Shown piece by piece: positions 24,136 through 33,115 of a DNA stretch of 38,879 bases. Position 1 is the first letter of the stretch, and every line of letters starts with the position of its first letter. Under the pieces are notes generated by a model, which ran no database searches, had not been told where the DNA came from, and worked only from the letters and a program-made list of their open reading frames with translations. A program made the position numbers and the translations under genes. The stretch is from Bdellovibrionia bacterium (GTDB lineage: Bacteria; Bdellovibrionota; Bdellovibrionia; Bdellovibrionales; JAGQZY01). Location: assembly GCA_030424665.1 (NCBI GenBank), contig JAUHWN010000020.1, forward strand, positions 1 through 38,879. Direction: 5' to 3'.

Positions 24136-25257
24136 GTGAAGTATTTATTTTTGATTTCCATTCTCATATTCTCCGCAAAGCTCCACGCTGGTGCTTTTCA
24201 GGAAATGTATACATCAGTCCGGGCCTTGGGAATGGGAAATGCTTACACCGCCGTTGTTAACGATAGTGATTCTATGTTCTATAACCCGGCGGGGCTCTCG
24301 CGCGTCGAAGGAATTAACTGGAATTTCTTGGACCCACAGATCGGTCTCAACGGATTGACGGCACTCGAAAAAGCCCAAGCCTTTGCCGACTCTGGCACTG
24401 ACTTATCGGCTTTTCTCAATGAGCTCTATGGAACCAATATTTGGGTTCACGCCGGCGTCAAATCGATTATTACACTCCCCAATGTGGGTTTTGGTGTTTT
24501 TGGTGCCGCCGATGTTGATCTCAATTTATCGAATCCAGCTTTTCCGAATCTCAATCTCAATTATGTCTACGACTATGGAATCACCGCGGGATTTGCATTT
24601 CCGATTGTTCCCAAGTTTTTAAATATGGGTATTGCCGGTCGGCGAACGACTCGAACTGGAGCCCGTATTCCCCTCGGTGTTTCGACGATTGGTGAACTCG
24701 ATCCAGAAACCATCCAAGATAGTCTCAATAATGTGGGTAATGCCTTTGCCCTGGATTTGGGTTTAAATCTCACACTACCAGGTCTTTTTGAGCCGACTCT
24801 TTCTTTTGTTTGGCAGGATGTGGGTGTTACAAACTTTGTGTTGGATAAGGGGAGCGAAGCCCCTCCATCAGATCGAGATGAGATGATTTTAGGTTTTGGA
24901 ATGGTCATTGACCTTCCATTGTTAACGATCACCCCGGCAATTGATTACAAGTATATGAATCGCGAGGGAGTTCAGTTCGCGAAGAAATTCCACCTGGGTG
25001 TCGAATTGGATTTTCCGATGTTCGACATCAGAGCGGGTTTTAATCAGGGTTACTATAGTTTGGGAGTCGGCGTAAATGCCCTTCTCTTTAGAGTCGACGC
25101 GGCAACTTATGGGGTCGAGCTTGGGGAGTACCCGGGTCAACTTGAAGACCGCCGCTATATCATCCAGGTTACTTTTGAGTTTGGATTCAACCCTGATTTT
25201 TCACTTTCTGAGTCTGCGGGGCGCGGCAAACGTAGACGCGTGAAACAAAGACGATAA
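24136..25257 (+). CDS. FadL/PorV-like outer-membrane barrel, paralogue 3, with basic tail
   Basis: The 373-residue product starts at GTG 24136 with AGAGGAAG upstream and a signal MKYLFLISILIFSAKLHA. The hallmark VRALGMGNAYTAVVNDSDSM then FYNPAGLSRVEG is nearly identical in form to paralogue 1. The C-terminal ATYGVELG ... DRRYIIQVTFEFGF is the barrel end. Unlike the other two, about 20 more residues follow, finishing in the strongly basic RGKRRRVKQRR, which would lie in the periplasm. It is 10 bases after the lipoprotein gene and 9 bases before addB, so surface and DNA-repair genes appear to share one transcript. Specific cargo unknown. Confidence 0.83.
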   Translation: MKYLFLISILIFSAKLHAGAFQEMYTSVRALGMGNAYTAVVNDSDSMFYNPAGLSRVEGINWNFLDPQIGLNGLTALEKAQAFADSGTDLSAFLNELYGTNIWVHAGVKSIITLPNVGFGVFGAADVDLNLSNPAFPNLNLNYVYDYGITAGFAFPIVPKFLNMGIAGRRTTRTGARIPLGVSTIGELDPETIQDSLNNVGNAFALDLGLNLTLPGLFEPTLSFVWQDVGVTNFVLDKGSEAPPSDRDEMILGFGMVIDLPLLTITPAIDYKYMNREGVQFAKKFHLGVELDFPMFDIRAGFNQGYYSLGVGVNALLFRVDAATYGVELGEYPGQLEDRRYIIQVTFEFGFNPDFSLSESAGRGKRRRVKQRR

Positions 25258-25266
25258 ATTCCTTAC

Positions 25267-28086
25267 ATGCAAATTATAACTTCTACGGAGTCTTCCCTGA
25301 GAGGAGAACTTCTAAAGGAATTTGATCCGCAGACGAGCACTTGGGTGGTTTCGGACCTCCGATCAAAGTTTGACATCCAAAGTAAACTTCTCGAGAAGAA
25401 TCAAGCCATCCATGCCGAATCGGTATTGCGAGCCAGTGAACTTTGGTCTCTGATCCTGCGTCGATTGAACTTTTATTTAAAACCGGTCAGTCGAGACTTT
25501 TTAAAAGAAGTCATAAAATCTGAATTGGCAAAACGGGAAACCAGTTGGACCGAGTCCTCTGGAGCTTCTGAAAGTCTTTTCGAATATATCAACCTTCTGT
25601 TCCCCATATTTCTCAACGAAAAAGGGGAGGAGGGAATGGTCGATTACTTTGAGAGAAACGAGAATGCGAATCGTCGTTGGAAACACTGGTATGAACTCTC
25701 TTTTGATATATTTAACTCTCTACTCGAAAGAGGTTTTGTATCGAGAGAATGGGCTGCGGGCCTTGTTTCCCACTATGGTGTGAGTAAGAAGCTCTTCAAT
25801 CGCCGCTTAATTTTTGATCTTGGTTTTGAGTTTTCGTATCTCGAGATGGACCTCATAGAACAAATGGATCAATGGTGCGACGTACAGGTTGTGGTACCTC
25901 TTCCACCTTGGCGCGATCAGTTCTCATCAATTTACCAAGCCTATGACTTTTTCTTAAGTAAGAATCAACCCGAGAAGTTAAAAGAAACGACCGTGAATCA
26001 TGTTGATAGGGCCATCGCTGCTAAGAGAATTCAAACCAATAAATTTGCCTCGAGCTTGGCAGAGATTAAGAACATAGTCTCTGAAGTCAGATCCCTAGCT
26101 GATCAATCTGTTGATCTCGATAAAATAGCCCTGGCCTCTCCGAATGTAGAAAATTATTGGCCCCTTTTACGAAGGCTCCTAAAGGAAGAGGGAATCCCAG
26201 TCAGTAAAGCTAAGGTGACAAGGCTTCATTCATTTCCGAGTATTTCGTCCTGGCTTTCGGAGATGCGAGTTCGATCGGCCGAGCCGCTGACCTCTGACTT
26301 AGAAAGTAATCAATATCTCGATAATAAAAAGGCACTACTCAAAGTCGATCGCTTTAAAGTGCTCTACAAGAACATATACTCAAAGAGTCATCTCTTTCGT
26401 TCAAAAGAAATTGGGAAAGCTTACTACACAAAGAATCTTCCCAATGAAAAGGATTTAAGTGGTTATGATTTTCTTGCCTGGTCCTTGCAATATTGGCCCA
26501 AAGAAGGAGAACTAGAGCATCTCGAATTACTCCTTTCTAAACTTCAATCCCATGGCCAGCTCGATCTTCATTTAGATTTTGAATCTTGGTTTCGATTACT
26601 GGAGCTGAGTTGTTCGCAAATTGAAATTACACAAGTGAGTGGACAAAAAAAGGCTTTACAAATTCTCGGATTAAATTCGGTAGCGAGTAGTGAGTTGGAT
26701 TGGGTCTTCTATTTTGGGCTCAGTGAGAGTGAGTTATCTTCTCGATCCTCTTCGGCAATTTTATCATCTGAAGTTGATCAGTTAGCGCGAGATTATGGCT
26801 TCTATTTACCCAGTCCTGACGAATCTCCAGCTGAAATTGAAATTCGTTGGAATTTGGAACATTCCTCTAGAAACTCTTTTTTAAGTTGTTCTGAGAGTGA
26901 CTTCAATGGTGACCCTTTGATTTCGTCTTGGCTCTGGATTGAAATGAACGAGCGAATTTCACATTTTATGGCGGAGTCACTGCCAGAAGAAGAACGCATC
27001 GAATTTATCAAAGAAAAAAGGAAGGCTCTTTCGCCCAAGTTAACCAATTGGGACAGCCTTTGTTTTGAAGAAGCAAAAGATCTTCTAACTTTAAAGAATA
27101 AAAAAAATCCGGAGTCTGAAGAACTTTTAAAACGGATGGCTGAAGATCGTGAGTTGACCGAAAAGAAACTTTTTTCTGGTCAATATGCAGGAAGAGTTTC
27201 TGCTAGCTCTATCGAAGACTACAGTGAATGCCCTTTTATATTTGCTGCCAAGAGAATCTTTCGCCTTTCAGATCTGCCCTCATTAGATATCGATGTCGAT
27301 GCTTTAACCAAAGGGTCTTTTTCTCACAAACTCCTCGAATTGCTATTGAAGCGAGATGGGTGGCAGAGCCTCGATGATCAAGACTTGGAATCCTTGATAG
27401 AAGAAACGAGAATACAGGCAAGAATTGACCTAGCCGATGAATCTCTCTGGCCTTATTTTAAGAAGAAGAATTTTGAATTGGCCCGTCGCTTTATTGATTT
27501 CGAAAAGAGTTGGCGCGCTGATTATCCAGAAACTGAGAGTATTGGTTTTGAGACGGACATAAAGGGCTACATTCATTGTCTGACGGGGGAGCTACTTAAA
27601 GAAGCTTCGCCGGAAGCATTAGAATTTTCGGGTCAGATTGATCGCATCGATCGCGATGAACAGGGACATCTCCTGATTATTGACTACAAATCCTCTACGG
27701 CGAGTCTAAGAAGTTTTGCATCTTGGTTGAAAAACAATCAGTTTCAACTTGGATTGTATTCATTGGCACTTAGTGCAGGGTTGAGTCCAGAAGTTAAAGG
27801 ACAGGTTTGTGCTGCGGTTTATTTTGACCTAAAGAAGATGAGTCGGGATAACGGTTTTCATAATATAGAAATTGATACAGGACTCTATCGCTTTGATTCA
27901 AAAGGGGGAAAGAAAAATAAAGTCGATCAATTGGGATTAGAAAATTTTTACTCGGACTTAAAAAGTGCGGTGAGTACTTACTTAGGTGGAATCAAAGAAA
28001 ATGAATTTTGGCCAAAGCCTTTAGACCCTAAAGAGTGTAGGAAATGTGAATGGAGACTTCAATGTCGAGCCCCTCATCTGAATTAA
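25267..28086 (+). CDS. addB: AddB-like subunit of ATP-dependent helicase/nuclease
   Basis: This cytoplasmic protein should pair with AddA to process double-strand breaks for recombination. The C-terminal nuclease domain is clear: FSGQIDRIDRDEQGHLLI and IDYKSS form the PD-(D/E)XK core (near residue 805). The four-Cys iron-sulphur staple of AddB is present as Cys655 (SECPF), Cys924, Cys927 and Cys933 (C-x2-C-x5-C). The N-terminal two thirds show weak helicase-fold resemblance (such as LASPNVENYWPLLRRLLKEE), but no Walker A GKT/S motif is seen, so ATP hydrolysis is probably lost. At 939 residues it is shorter than the roughly 1,150 of B. subtilis AddB. It overlaps addA by 37 bases. Confidence 0.87.
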   Translation: MQIITSTESSLRGELLKEFDPQTSTWVVSDLRSKFDIQSKLLEKNQAIHAESVLRASELWSLILRRLNFYLKPVSRDFLKEVIKSELAKRETSWTESSGASESLFEYINLLFPIFLNEKGEEGMVDYFERNENANRRWKHWYELSFDIFNSLLERGFVSREWAAGLVSHYGVSKKLFNRRLIFDLGFEFSYLEMDLIEQMDQWCDVQVVVPLPPWRDQFSSIYQAYDFFLSKNQPEKLKETTVNHVDRAIAAKRIQTNKFASSLAEIKNIVSEVRSLADQSVDLDKIALASPNVENYWPLLRRLLKEEGIPVSKAKVTRLHSFPSISSWLSEMRVRSAEPLTSDLESNQYLDNKKALLKVDRFKVLYKNIYSKSHLFRSKEIGKAYYTKNLPNEKDLSGYDFLAWSLQYWPKEGELEHLELLLSKLQSHGQLDLHLDFESWFRLLELSCSQIEITQVSGQKKALQILGLNSVASSELDWVFYFGLSESELSSRSSSAILSSEVDQLARDYGFYLPSPDESPAEIEIRWNLEHSSRNSFLSCSESDFNGDPLISSWLWIEMNERISHFMAESLPEEERIEFIKEKRKALSPKLTNWDSLCFEEAKDLLTLKNKKNPESEELLKRMAEDRELTEKKLFSGQYAGRVSASSIEDYSECPFIFAAKRIFRLSDLPSLDIDVDALTKGSFSHKLLELLLKRDGWQSLDDQDLESLIEETRIQARIDLADESLWPYFKKKNFELARRFIDFEKSWRADYPETESIGFETDIKGYIHCLTGELLKEASPEALEFSGQIDRIDRDEQGHLLIIDYKSSTASLRSFASWLKNNQFQLGLYSLALSAGLSPEVKGQVCAAVYFDLKKMSRDNGFHNIEIDTGLYRFDSKGGKKNKVDQLGLENFYSDLKSAVSTYLGGIKENEFWPKPLDPKECRKCEWRLQCRAPHLN

Positions 28087-31000
28087 GATCTTCGCAATTT
28101 GTTCGTGCTGGAGCCGGTGCTGGTAAGACCTACAGTCTAACCCATGAAGTCTTGGATTATGCCAAAACCTTTCGCCTCAAAGAAGATAGAGACCCTAAAG
28201 TCATCGTCACAACGTTTACGCGGAAGGCGACTCAGGAGCTAAAAGAAAGGCTTTTGATCTTAGCTTTGGAAGAGTACCCGGATCTTGTGAATTTCGTGAA
28301 CTCAAAATCAAAACTCCACGTTTCGACCATTCACGGAGTGACAGACCTATTTTTAAAACGCTATGGAATTATTCTCGGTCTAGATCCTAACTACAAGATT
28401 ATGGGGGGACTGGAGTCAGATCGTTTCATTAAGTCTTTGGTGTCGCAAAAGTATATGGAGCGAGCAGAGCTACAAAGTCTCTTAGAGATCTATAGCTTTT
28501 CAACACTGATCGATCTTTTTAAAAAATCGGCTGTTTATTGTCTGGAGGACCCTTCAGCTCGTTTTTGCACGCCAGAAGATTTTGAAAAACTGCTGAACCA
28601 GGATTTGCTGCAATTTAAAACCTCCCTTTTAGAATTTAGTAGAGACGTGCGTGAGTGTGGCCCGAATGAAAAGTGGATTGATTTCGTTGCGCAGCTAGAA
28701 GATTCCCTACATCTTCTCGATAAGGGGCCACAGGGGCTGCAAGAATTTTTGCAGGTATTTGCGGATCTTAAGAAGCCCCGGAAAGGAAAGACAGATAGTC
28801 CGGAGTTGCAGGTTCTATCTGATTTTTTTACAAAAGATTTGAAGGCTAAACGAGCTAAAAAATTTTCTGAACCGGAATACACAAAAGAGTTTTGGGATTA
28901 TTCGGCAGAAATTTATCGAGATTTTGAGAGCTTGAGTCGTGATGTCCTACAGGATTTACTAGCGACCAAACTCAAACAAGGAAAAATCGACATTCACGAT
29001 TTAGAACTTCTTACGGCAAAACTTCTCAATGAAGAGCCTTCAACCGGAAGAGCCTTTTCTCACGAGTGGGATTACTGGTTGGTCGATGAGTTTCAGGATA
29101 CCTCTCCATTCCAATTGAAAATTCTTGAGCAGCTGATCGGTGATCGGCCCAAGTATATGGTGGGTGATCCGCAGCAGAGTATTTACTTGTTTCGTGGAGC
29201 ACGATCACGAATCTTTTTCGAAACCCAAGAAGAAGTTAAGAGACAAGGGGGGAGCCTCGACTTCAAAAAACTCAATCGCAGGTCTCGGCCAGAAACTCTT
29301 CACTTTATAAATGACCTCTTTACTTCATTTGGTGACCAGTTTGCAGCGATGGATCCTCACTTAGAGGGAAAATCGGTGGATTCGACAAAGAAAGTGGCTG
29401 AGATTTGGTGTATTAACGATAAAGACGAAATTGATTTGGGCATCGACAAGGAAGCCCATAGTCTCGTCTATTCGATAGAACAACTTCTAAAAAAAGAACC
29501 GAATATTGCTTTGGATCGTATATGCGTATTAGCTCGCAAAAATTCGACCTTAACTCGAATCGCGCAGGTCTTATCTGAGTTTAATTATCCCTTTCACATA
29601 CATAGCTCATCGGCCTTTTTTGAACGTCGTGAAATATTAGATTGTATTGCCTTATTGCGTTTTATTCTAAATCCCCATGACAATAAGAATTTTATTTCTC
29701 TTTGTCGAAGCCCTTGGTTTCGGATCGAAGATGACCTATTGGCAACTATTGCACGAGACTCTGGGTTCTCCCACTGGGAAAATCGAATTCAGGCTGAAGG
29801 TCATCCGGTAATTAAAACTTTAGAGGCTTATTTAGAGCGTTCCCGCGAATGTGGAATTGTTCAATGCTTTGAAGAGGCCTTAACTGATTCTTTGATGCTG
29901 GATTTTCATTGGCATAGGGACCCTTCAGGTCGGGTCGAAGCCAACATTTGGAAGTTTATTTATCTTCTACAGCTCGAAGAGCGAAAAGCTGGCTTTAATC
30001 CCTTTAGTTTTATCGATCAACTCGGCAAAGAAATTCAGATCGAAGAAAGTGATGGCGAGGGAGATGCTGTTGCGATTTTAGAGCCTAATCGAATCAACTT
30101 AATGACAGTCCACGCCTCGAAAGGCCTGGAGTTTGATCATATATTTATTCCGGAGATAAATAAAAAGCCTCGAACAAAGACCAATCTTGATTTTACATAT
30201 AACGAAGATAATCAGTTGAAGTCCTTTCGTGTACCTTGGGGTGATGAGGGTTCCAGTAAAGGAAATCTCAATGAAAAACTTTGGCTCCGACACCTTAACG
30301 AAGAAGAATTATTAGAGTCACAACGAGTCTTTTATGTAGCCTGTAGTCGCGCTGTAAAGTCCATTCACCTTTTTTGGGAAAAGGAGATCGAGGAGGGCTC
30401 GTGGGCCGATCAACTCCCTTTTGATTTTTTAAAAGAGGGGAGAGTTCAAAGGAATCACTACAGTTATGATGTATTTAAGTGTCATGAATCACCGCAGCCT
30501 TATGGTTCTGGGGATGGCGGTTTCGAAAAGAGGGCTTACATTAAGCCTGAGAGTCTGCAAGAAGAAGACAAAAGCCTTTCCGTTTCGGAACTCTTACAGA
30601 GTAAGAAGTATTTTGCTAAGGACTCGGTTTTAAATTGGGTCGATCGTAGTGAAAAAGCCAACCGAGGAACAGAGATTCACCAGTACTTAGAGAGTTTAAA
30701 GTACCTTGAAGATTCAGACATCAAACATTGGCCTGAAGATGTGCAAAAAGCCGTGGAATTTGTGCGAAACTCTAAAGAGCCTCCTTTGGCAGAAATAATC
30801 GAGCGCGGTGAAGTCGAGTTTGGTTTTATTTTGAATTTGGATTCTTCGCGAATTGAAGGGCAAATTGACCTTTGGGGACAGTTAGAAAATGGCGATTATT
30901 GGTTGGTCGACTATAAGACGGGGCAGGCAAAGTATAAATCAAAGGCCTTTGACCAAATGAATATTTATGCTCTCGCTCTTCGTCAATTACAGGGCCTCAG

Positions 31001-31109
31001 GGAAGATCACCCGATTCATTTGGCGGCGGTATTTCCTCTTGAAGAAAAGATTTTCTGCCAAGAAGCAAAAACAAATTCAGAAATAAAAATACAATTTATC
31101 TCTGGTTAA
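28050..31109 (+). CDS. addA: AddA-like UvrD-family helicase/nuclease
   Basis: AddA is the superfamily 1 helicase and nuclease of the AddAB complex. Helicase motifs in order are motif I VRAGAGAGKT (about 18-27), Ia VTTFTRKATQELK, II LVDEFQDTSP, III GDPQQSIYLFRGA, V LMTVHASKGLEFDHIF, and VI VFYVACSRAVK. The C-terminal PD-(D/E)XK nuclease has GTEIHQYLE, IEGQIDLWG and LVDYKTGQ. At 1,019 residues it is somewhat shorter than the B. subtilis protein. Two starts are possible, ATG 28050 (AGGAAA upstream) or ATG 28062 (GGAG upstream). Both lie inside the end of addB, so translation is coupled. Its 3' end overlaps the convergent lipoprotein gene by 14 bases. Confidence 0.93.
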   Translation: METSMSSPSSELRSSQFVRAGAGAGKTYSLTHEVLDYAKTFRLKEDRDPKVIVTTFTRKATQELKERLLILALEEYPDLVNFVNSKSKLHVSTIHGVTDLFLKRYGIILGLDPNYKIMGGLESDRFIKSLVSQKYMERAELQSLLEIYSFSTLIDLFKKSAVYCLEDPSARFCTPEDFEKLLNQDLLQFKTSLLEFSRDVRECGPNEKWIDFVAQLEDSLHLLDKGPQGLQEFLQVFADLKKPRKGKTDSPELQVLSDFFTKDLKAKRAKKFSEPEYTKEFWDYSAEIYRDFESLSRDVLQDLLATKLKQGKIDIHDLELLTAKLLNEEPSTGRAFSHEWDYWLVDEFQDTSPFQLKILEQLIGDRPKYMVGDPQQSIYLFRGARSRIFFETQEEVKRQGGSLDFKKLNRRSRPETLHFINDLFTSFGDQFAAMDPHLEGKSVDSTKKVAEIWCINDKDEIDLGIDKEAHSLVYSIEQLLKKEPNIALDRICVLARKNSTLTRIAQVLSEFNYPFHIHSSSAFFERREILDCIALLRFILNPHDNKNFISLCRSPWFRIEDDLLATIARDSGFSHWENRIQAEGHPVIKTLEAYLERSRECGIVQCFEEALTDSLMLDFHWHRDPSGRVEANIWKFIYLLQLEERKAGFNPFSFIDQLGKEIQIEESDGEGDAVAILEPNRINLMTVHASKGLEFDHIFIPEINKKPRTKTNLDFTYNEDNQLKSFRVPWGDEGSSKGNLNEKLWLRHLNEEELLESQRVFYVACSRAVKSIHLFWEKEIEEGSWADQLPFDFLKEGRVQRNHYSYDVFKCHESPQPYGSGDGGFEKRAYIKPESLQEEDKSLSVSELLQSKKYFAKDSVLNWVDRSEKANRGTEIHQYLESLKYLEDSDIKHWPEDVQKAVEFVRNSKEPPLAEIIERGEVEFGFILNLDSSRIEGQIDLWGQLENGDYWLVDYKTGQAKYKSKAFDQMNIYALALRQLQGLREDHPIHLAAVFPLEEKIFCQEAKTNSEIKIQFISG

Positions 31110-31674
31110 AAGTTACTTCTTTAGAGCCCATGGGACCGGTTACAGTGAACTTGCTGGGCTTATCCTCAATTCGGGACGTGGGAACATTAAACTTAATCAT
31201 ATAGGCAGAGTTCCACTTTGAGTGATAGGGGTAGAGTTTCTGCAACTCCGTGGGCCTTCTGCGATCCTTTACCACTTTCCCCTCATAGCGTTGGCCATTG
31301 GATTCGAGATAGACCTTCCAAATCGAATTTTTGTCAGTAAAGTTATCATCTTTGCGATTTGGAGTGAAAAAACTCATGAACACTTTGGTCTCTGAAGAAG
31401 AGTTTTGTTCTACTTTTTCTCTTTCGGATAAAAGTTTAGGAGTCGACCACTTATAGAAGCTCGCTTTTTGTCCGATGATCGATTCATAAGTCGGGGTATT
31501 GAGTAGTGTCGCTTTGAAGGCGAAGCGATTGTAAAACCCAGAGTTAATTTCATCTCCGCCACTGAATTGATTAATCAACTCTTTGTGCCGATTGTATTCG
31601 GGACGGTCCTCGGGAACATCTGGGTTACTACAAGAAATGAGAACTAAGCTAACTAAAAAAATGAGTCGTTTCAT
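31096..31674 (-). CDS. Small lipoprotein of unknown function
   Basis: The 192-residue protein has a lipoprotein signal MKRLIFLVSLVLISC (lipobox LISC). The mature part is hydrophilic and probably a single beta-rich domain, ending in a compact strand pair (KFTVTGPMGSKEVTFNQR) that recalls a small immunoglobulin-like fold. No family recognised. The ATG overlaps the TGA stop of the hydrolase gene upstream (ATGA), so the pair is translationally coupled. This may mean the lipoprotein works with lipid metabolism, but that is inference. Its end overlaps addA by 14 bases on the opposite strand. Confidence 0.8.
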   Translation of the reverse strand: MKRLIFLVSLVLISCSNPDVPEDRPEYNRHKELINQFSGGDEINSGFYNRFAFKATLLNTPTYESIIGQKASFYKWSTPKLLSEREKVEQNSSSETKVFMSFFTPNRKDDNFTDKNSIWKVYLESNGQRYEGKVVKDRRRPTELQKLYPYHSKWNSAYMIKFNVPTSRIEDKPSKFTVTGPMGSKEVTFNQR

Positions 31675-32561
31675 GAGAACCTCTTTTTGAGAAAGTTCGT
31701 ATAATCCCGGTAGACTTCATCACGATTAAGGTCATTAAAGATTTCGTGATAACTCTCTTCATATATTTTTAGATTTTTATCTTGAAGACTGAGTTTGTGG
31801 AAATAAGCTTCTGAAGCACTTCGGCTCACGATTTTGTCGACGCCAGCTAACTGAAAATAACAAGGGCAGGTCACCCGCTTTTCGTGAACACGAACATACT
31901 CAATGTTTTGTAGCATTCCAATGTAAATCGGTGCCGAAATTTTTTCGTGTCGAAGGACATCTTTCGGATACGAAGCAATAATCTCGGGGTCGCGACTGAG
32001 GTCAACAAAGTTCAATTCATTGTTCATTGTTAATTTAGGGAGATAGCGAGCCATAAATTTAGAGGCAAGGTCTTTTAGCTTTGGAACCTCAACGGATATT
32101 CCCAAGAGGGGCGAACTAAAGGTGGCAAAATCAAAAGGATGGTCGGGAAAATCTATTAAGTATCGAAGTGCTATGAGTCCACCCATGGAATGGCTACCGA
32201 GAATTAATGGTTTCTTATCCAGTCCTTCTTTTTCGATATTTTTTACGAAGCAATGAAAGTCTTCAACGTAGTCAACAAAGTCGCGAACATACCCTCGAGG
32301 GCCAGGTGAACGCCCATGGCCTTGAAGGTCTAAGGCGTGAACGTGGAAGCCAAGATCTTTAATACCTTCGGCAAAGCGGTCATAGCAATCGCTGTGTTCA
32401 GCATAGCCGTGAATAAAAAGAATAGTACCTTTGTCCTGTTCGTTTTCCCAGCTTTGATAAAAGAGATTCTGGCCGAGACTGCCTTTGAAGTGGTTTTCGG
32501 AGCGTTTTAACATGTTTTTTATTTTCGGGTTTTCAGTTTTTGGGGTCAAGGATTGTTCCAT
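31671..32561 (-). CDS. Alpha/beta hydrolase, monoacylglycerol lipase/lysophospholipase-like
   Basis: This cytoplasmic serine hydrolase probably cleaves monoacylglycerols or lysophospholipids. I place the start at ATG 32561 (MEQSLTPKTENPK, 296 residues). A longer frame to 32651 would overlap the divergent exported-protein gene. The oxyanion-hole region ILFIHGYAEHSDCYDRFAEG and the DLQGHGRSPGPRG loop are typical of the monoglyceride lipase group. The nucleophile elbow is LGSHSMGGLIAL. The likely acid is the Asp in AGVDKIVS and the likely base is the His in SYHEIFND. The ribosome site is weak, so a start at 32513 (MLKRSENHF) is not excluded. It overlaps the lipoprotein gene start downstream by ATGA. 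Confidence 0.87.
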   Translation of the reverse strand: MEQSLTPKTENPKIKNMLKRSENHFKGSLGQNLFYQSWENEQDKGTILFIHGYAEHSDCYDRFAEGIKDLGFHVHALDLQGHGRSPGPRGYVRDFVDYVEDFHCFVKNIEKEGLDKKPLILGSHSMGGLIALRYLIDFPDHPFDFATFSSPLLGISVEVPKLKDLASKFMARYLPKLTMNNELNFVDLSRDPEIIASYPKDVLRHEKISAPIYIGMLQNIEYVRVHEKRVTCPCYFQLAGVDKIVSRSASEAYFHKLSLQDKNLKIYEESYHEIFNDLNRDEVYRDYTNFLKKRFS

Positions 32562-32580
32562 ACAAGAATGAATATATACT
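32553..32580 (+). promoter_or_regulatory. Candidate promoter of the exported-protein gene at 32590
   Basis: TTGTTC (32553-32558) and TATACT (32575-32580, 5/6 match) are 16 bases apart. The ATG is only 9 bases after the -10 box, so the message would be nearly leaderless. The start codon of the divergent hydrolase lies inside this promoter. Confidence 0.3.
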
Positions 32581-32589
32581 ATAGAGACC

Positions 32590-33081
32590 ATGGGTAAATC
32601 ATTACTTGTATTTTTATTGCTTCTCTTCACCAGTTTAGGTCTCCACGCCAAGGAGGCACCTTGGAACTTGGAGTATGGTCTGATGATGGGGACTTTTCTG
32701 CCTGATCAAATAAAAGACGTCACTGAGATCCAACCTTTTTGGGGTGGGCGTTTTGCTTGGCCTACGACGGGTCGAGCCTCCTTAGAGCTGCGCGCCACGA
32801 ATTCAACGGCAAAGGGAGTGCAGTACAATGTGGCCTCCGTTTCTTTTCGCTCAGAACTACCATCCCAACTAATGGATTTACTCGTTTACGGTGGCCTCGA
32901 TGGTCATTATTTTTCGACTCCCAATAGAGAGAGTTTTGTCTTTGTTGGTGGCGTCCATGTTGGAGCGGGGCTAACAACTCTTGTTGGTGATATTCTTTAC
33001 TTCAGAACAGATATGAGATTTGCCTTTAATCCGGGGGCTTCGCTTTATATCGGCTTTGGTTTCGTTGTTCGGGAATTTTAA
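32590..33081 (+). CDS. Small exported, probably outer-membrane, protein
   Basis: The 163-residue product has a signal peptide (MGKSLLVFLLLLFTSLGLHA, cleavage likely after LHA). The mature part has alternating strands ending in FNPGASLYIGFGFVVREF, with a C-terminal Phe, consistent with a small 8-strand barrel or barrel-like protein. Segments such as FWGGRFAWPTTGRASLELRA and LVYGGLDGHYFS support amphipathic strands. I do not recognise a family. It is transcribed away from the hydrolase gene with only 28 bases between starts. It ends 34 bases from the convergent nadB. Confidence 0.68.
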   Translation: MGKSLLVFLLLLFTSLGLHAKEAPWNLEYGLMMGTFLPDQIKDVTEIQPFWGGRFAWPTTGRASLELRATNSTAKGVQYNVASVSFRSELPSQLMDLLVYGGLDGHYFSTPNRESFVFVGGVHVGAGLTTLVGDILYFRTDMRFAFNPGASLYIGFGFVVREF

Positions 33082-33115
33082 ACTGAAAAAAGAAGCTTTT
33101 TGATATTTATTAAAA

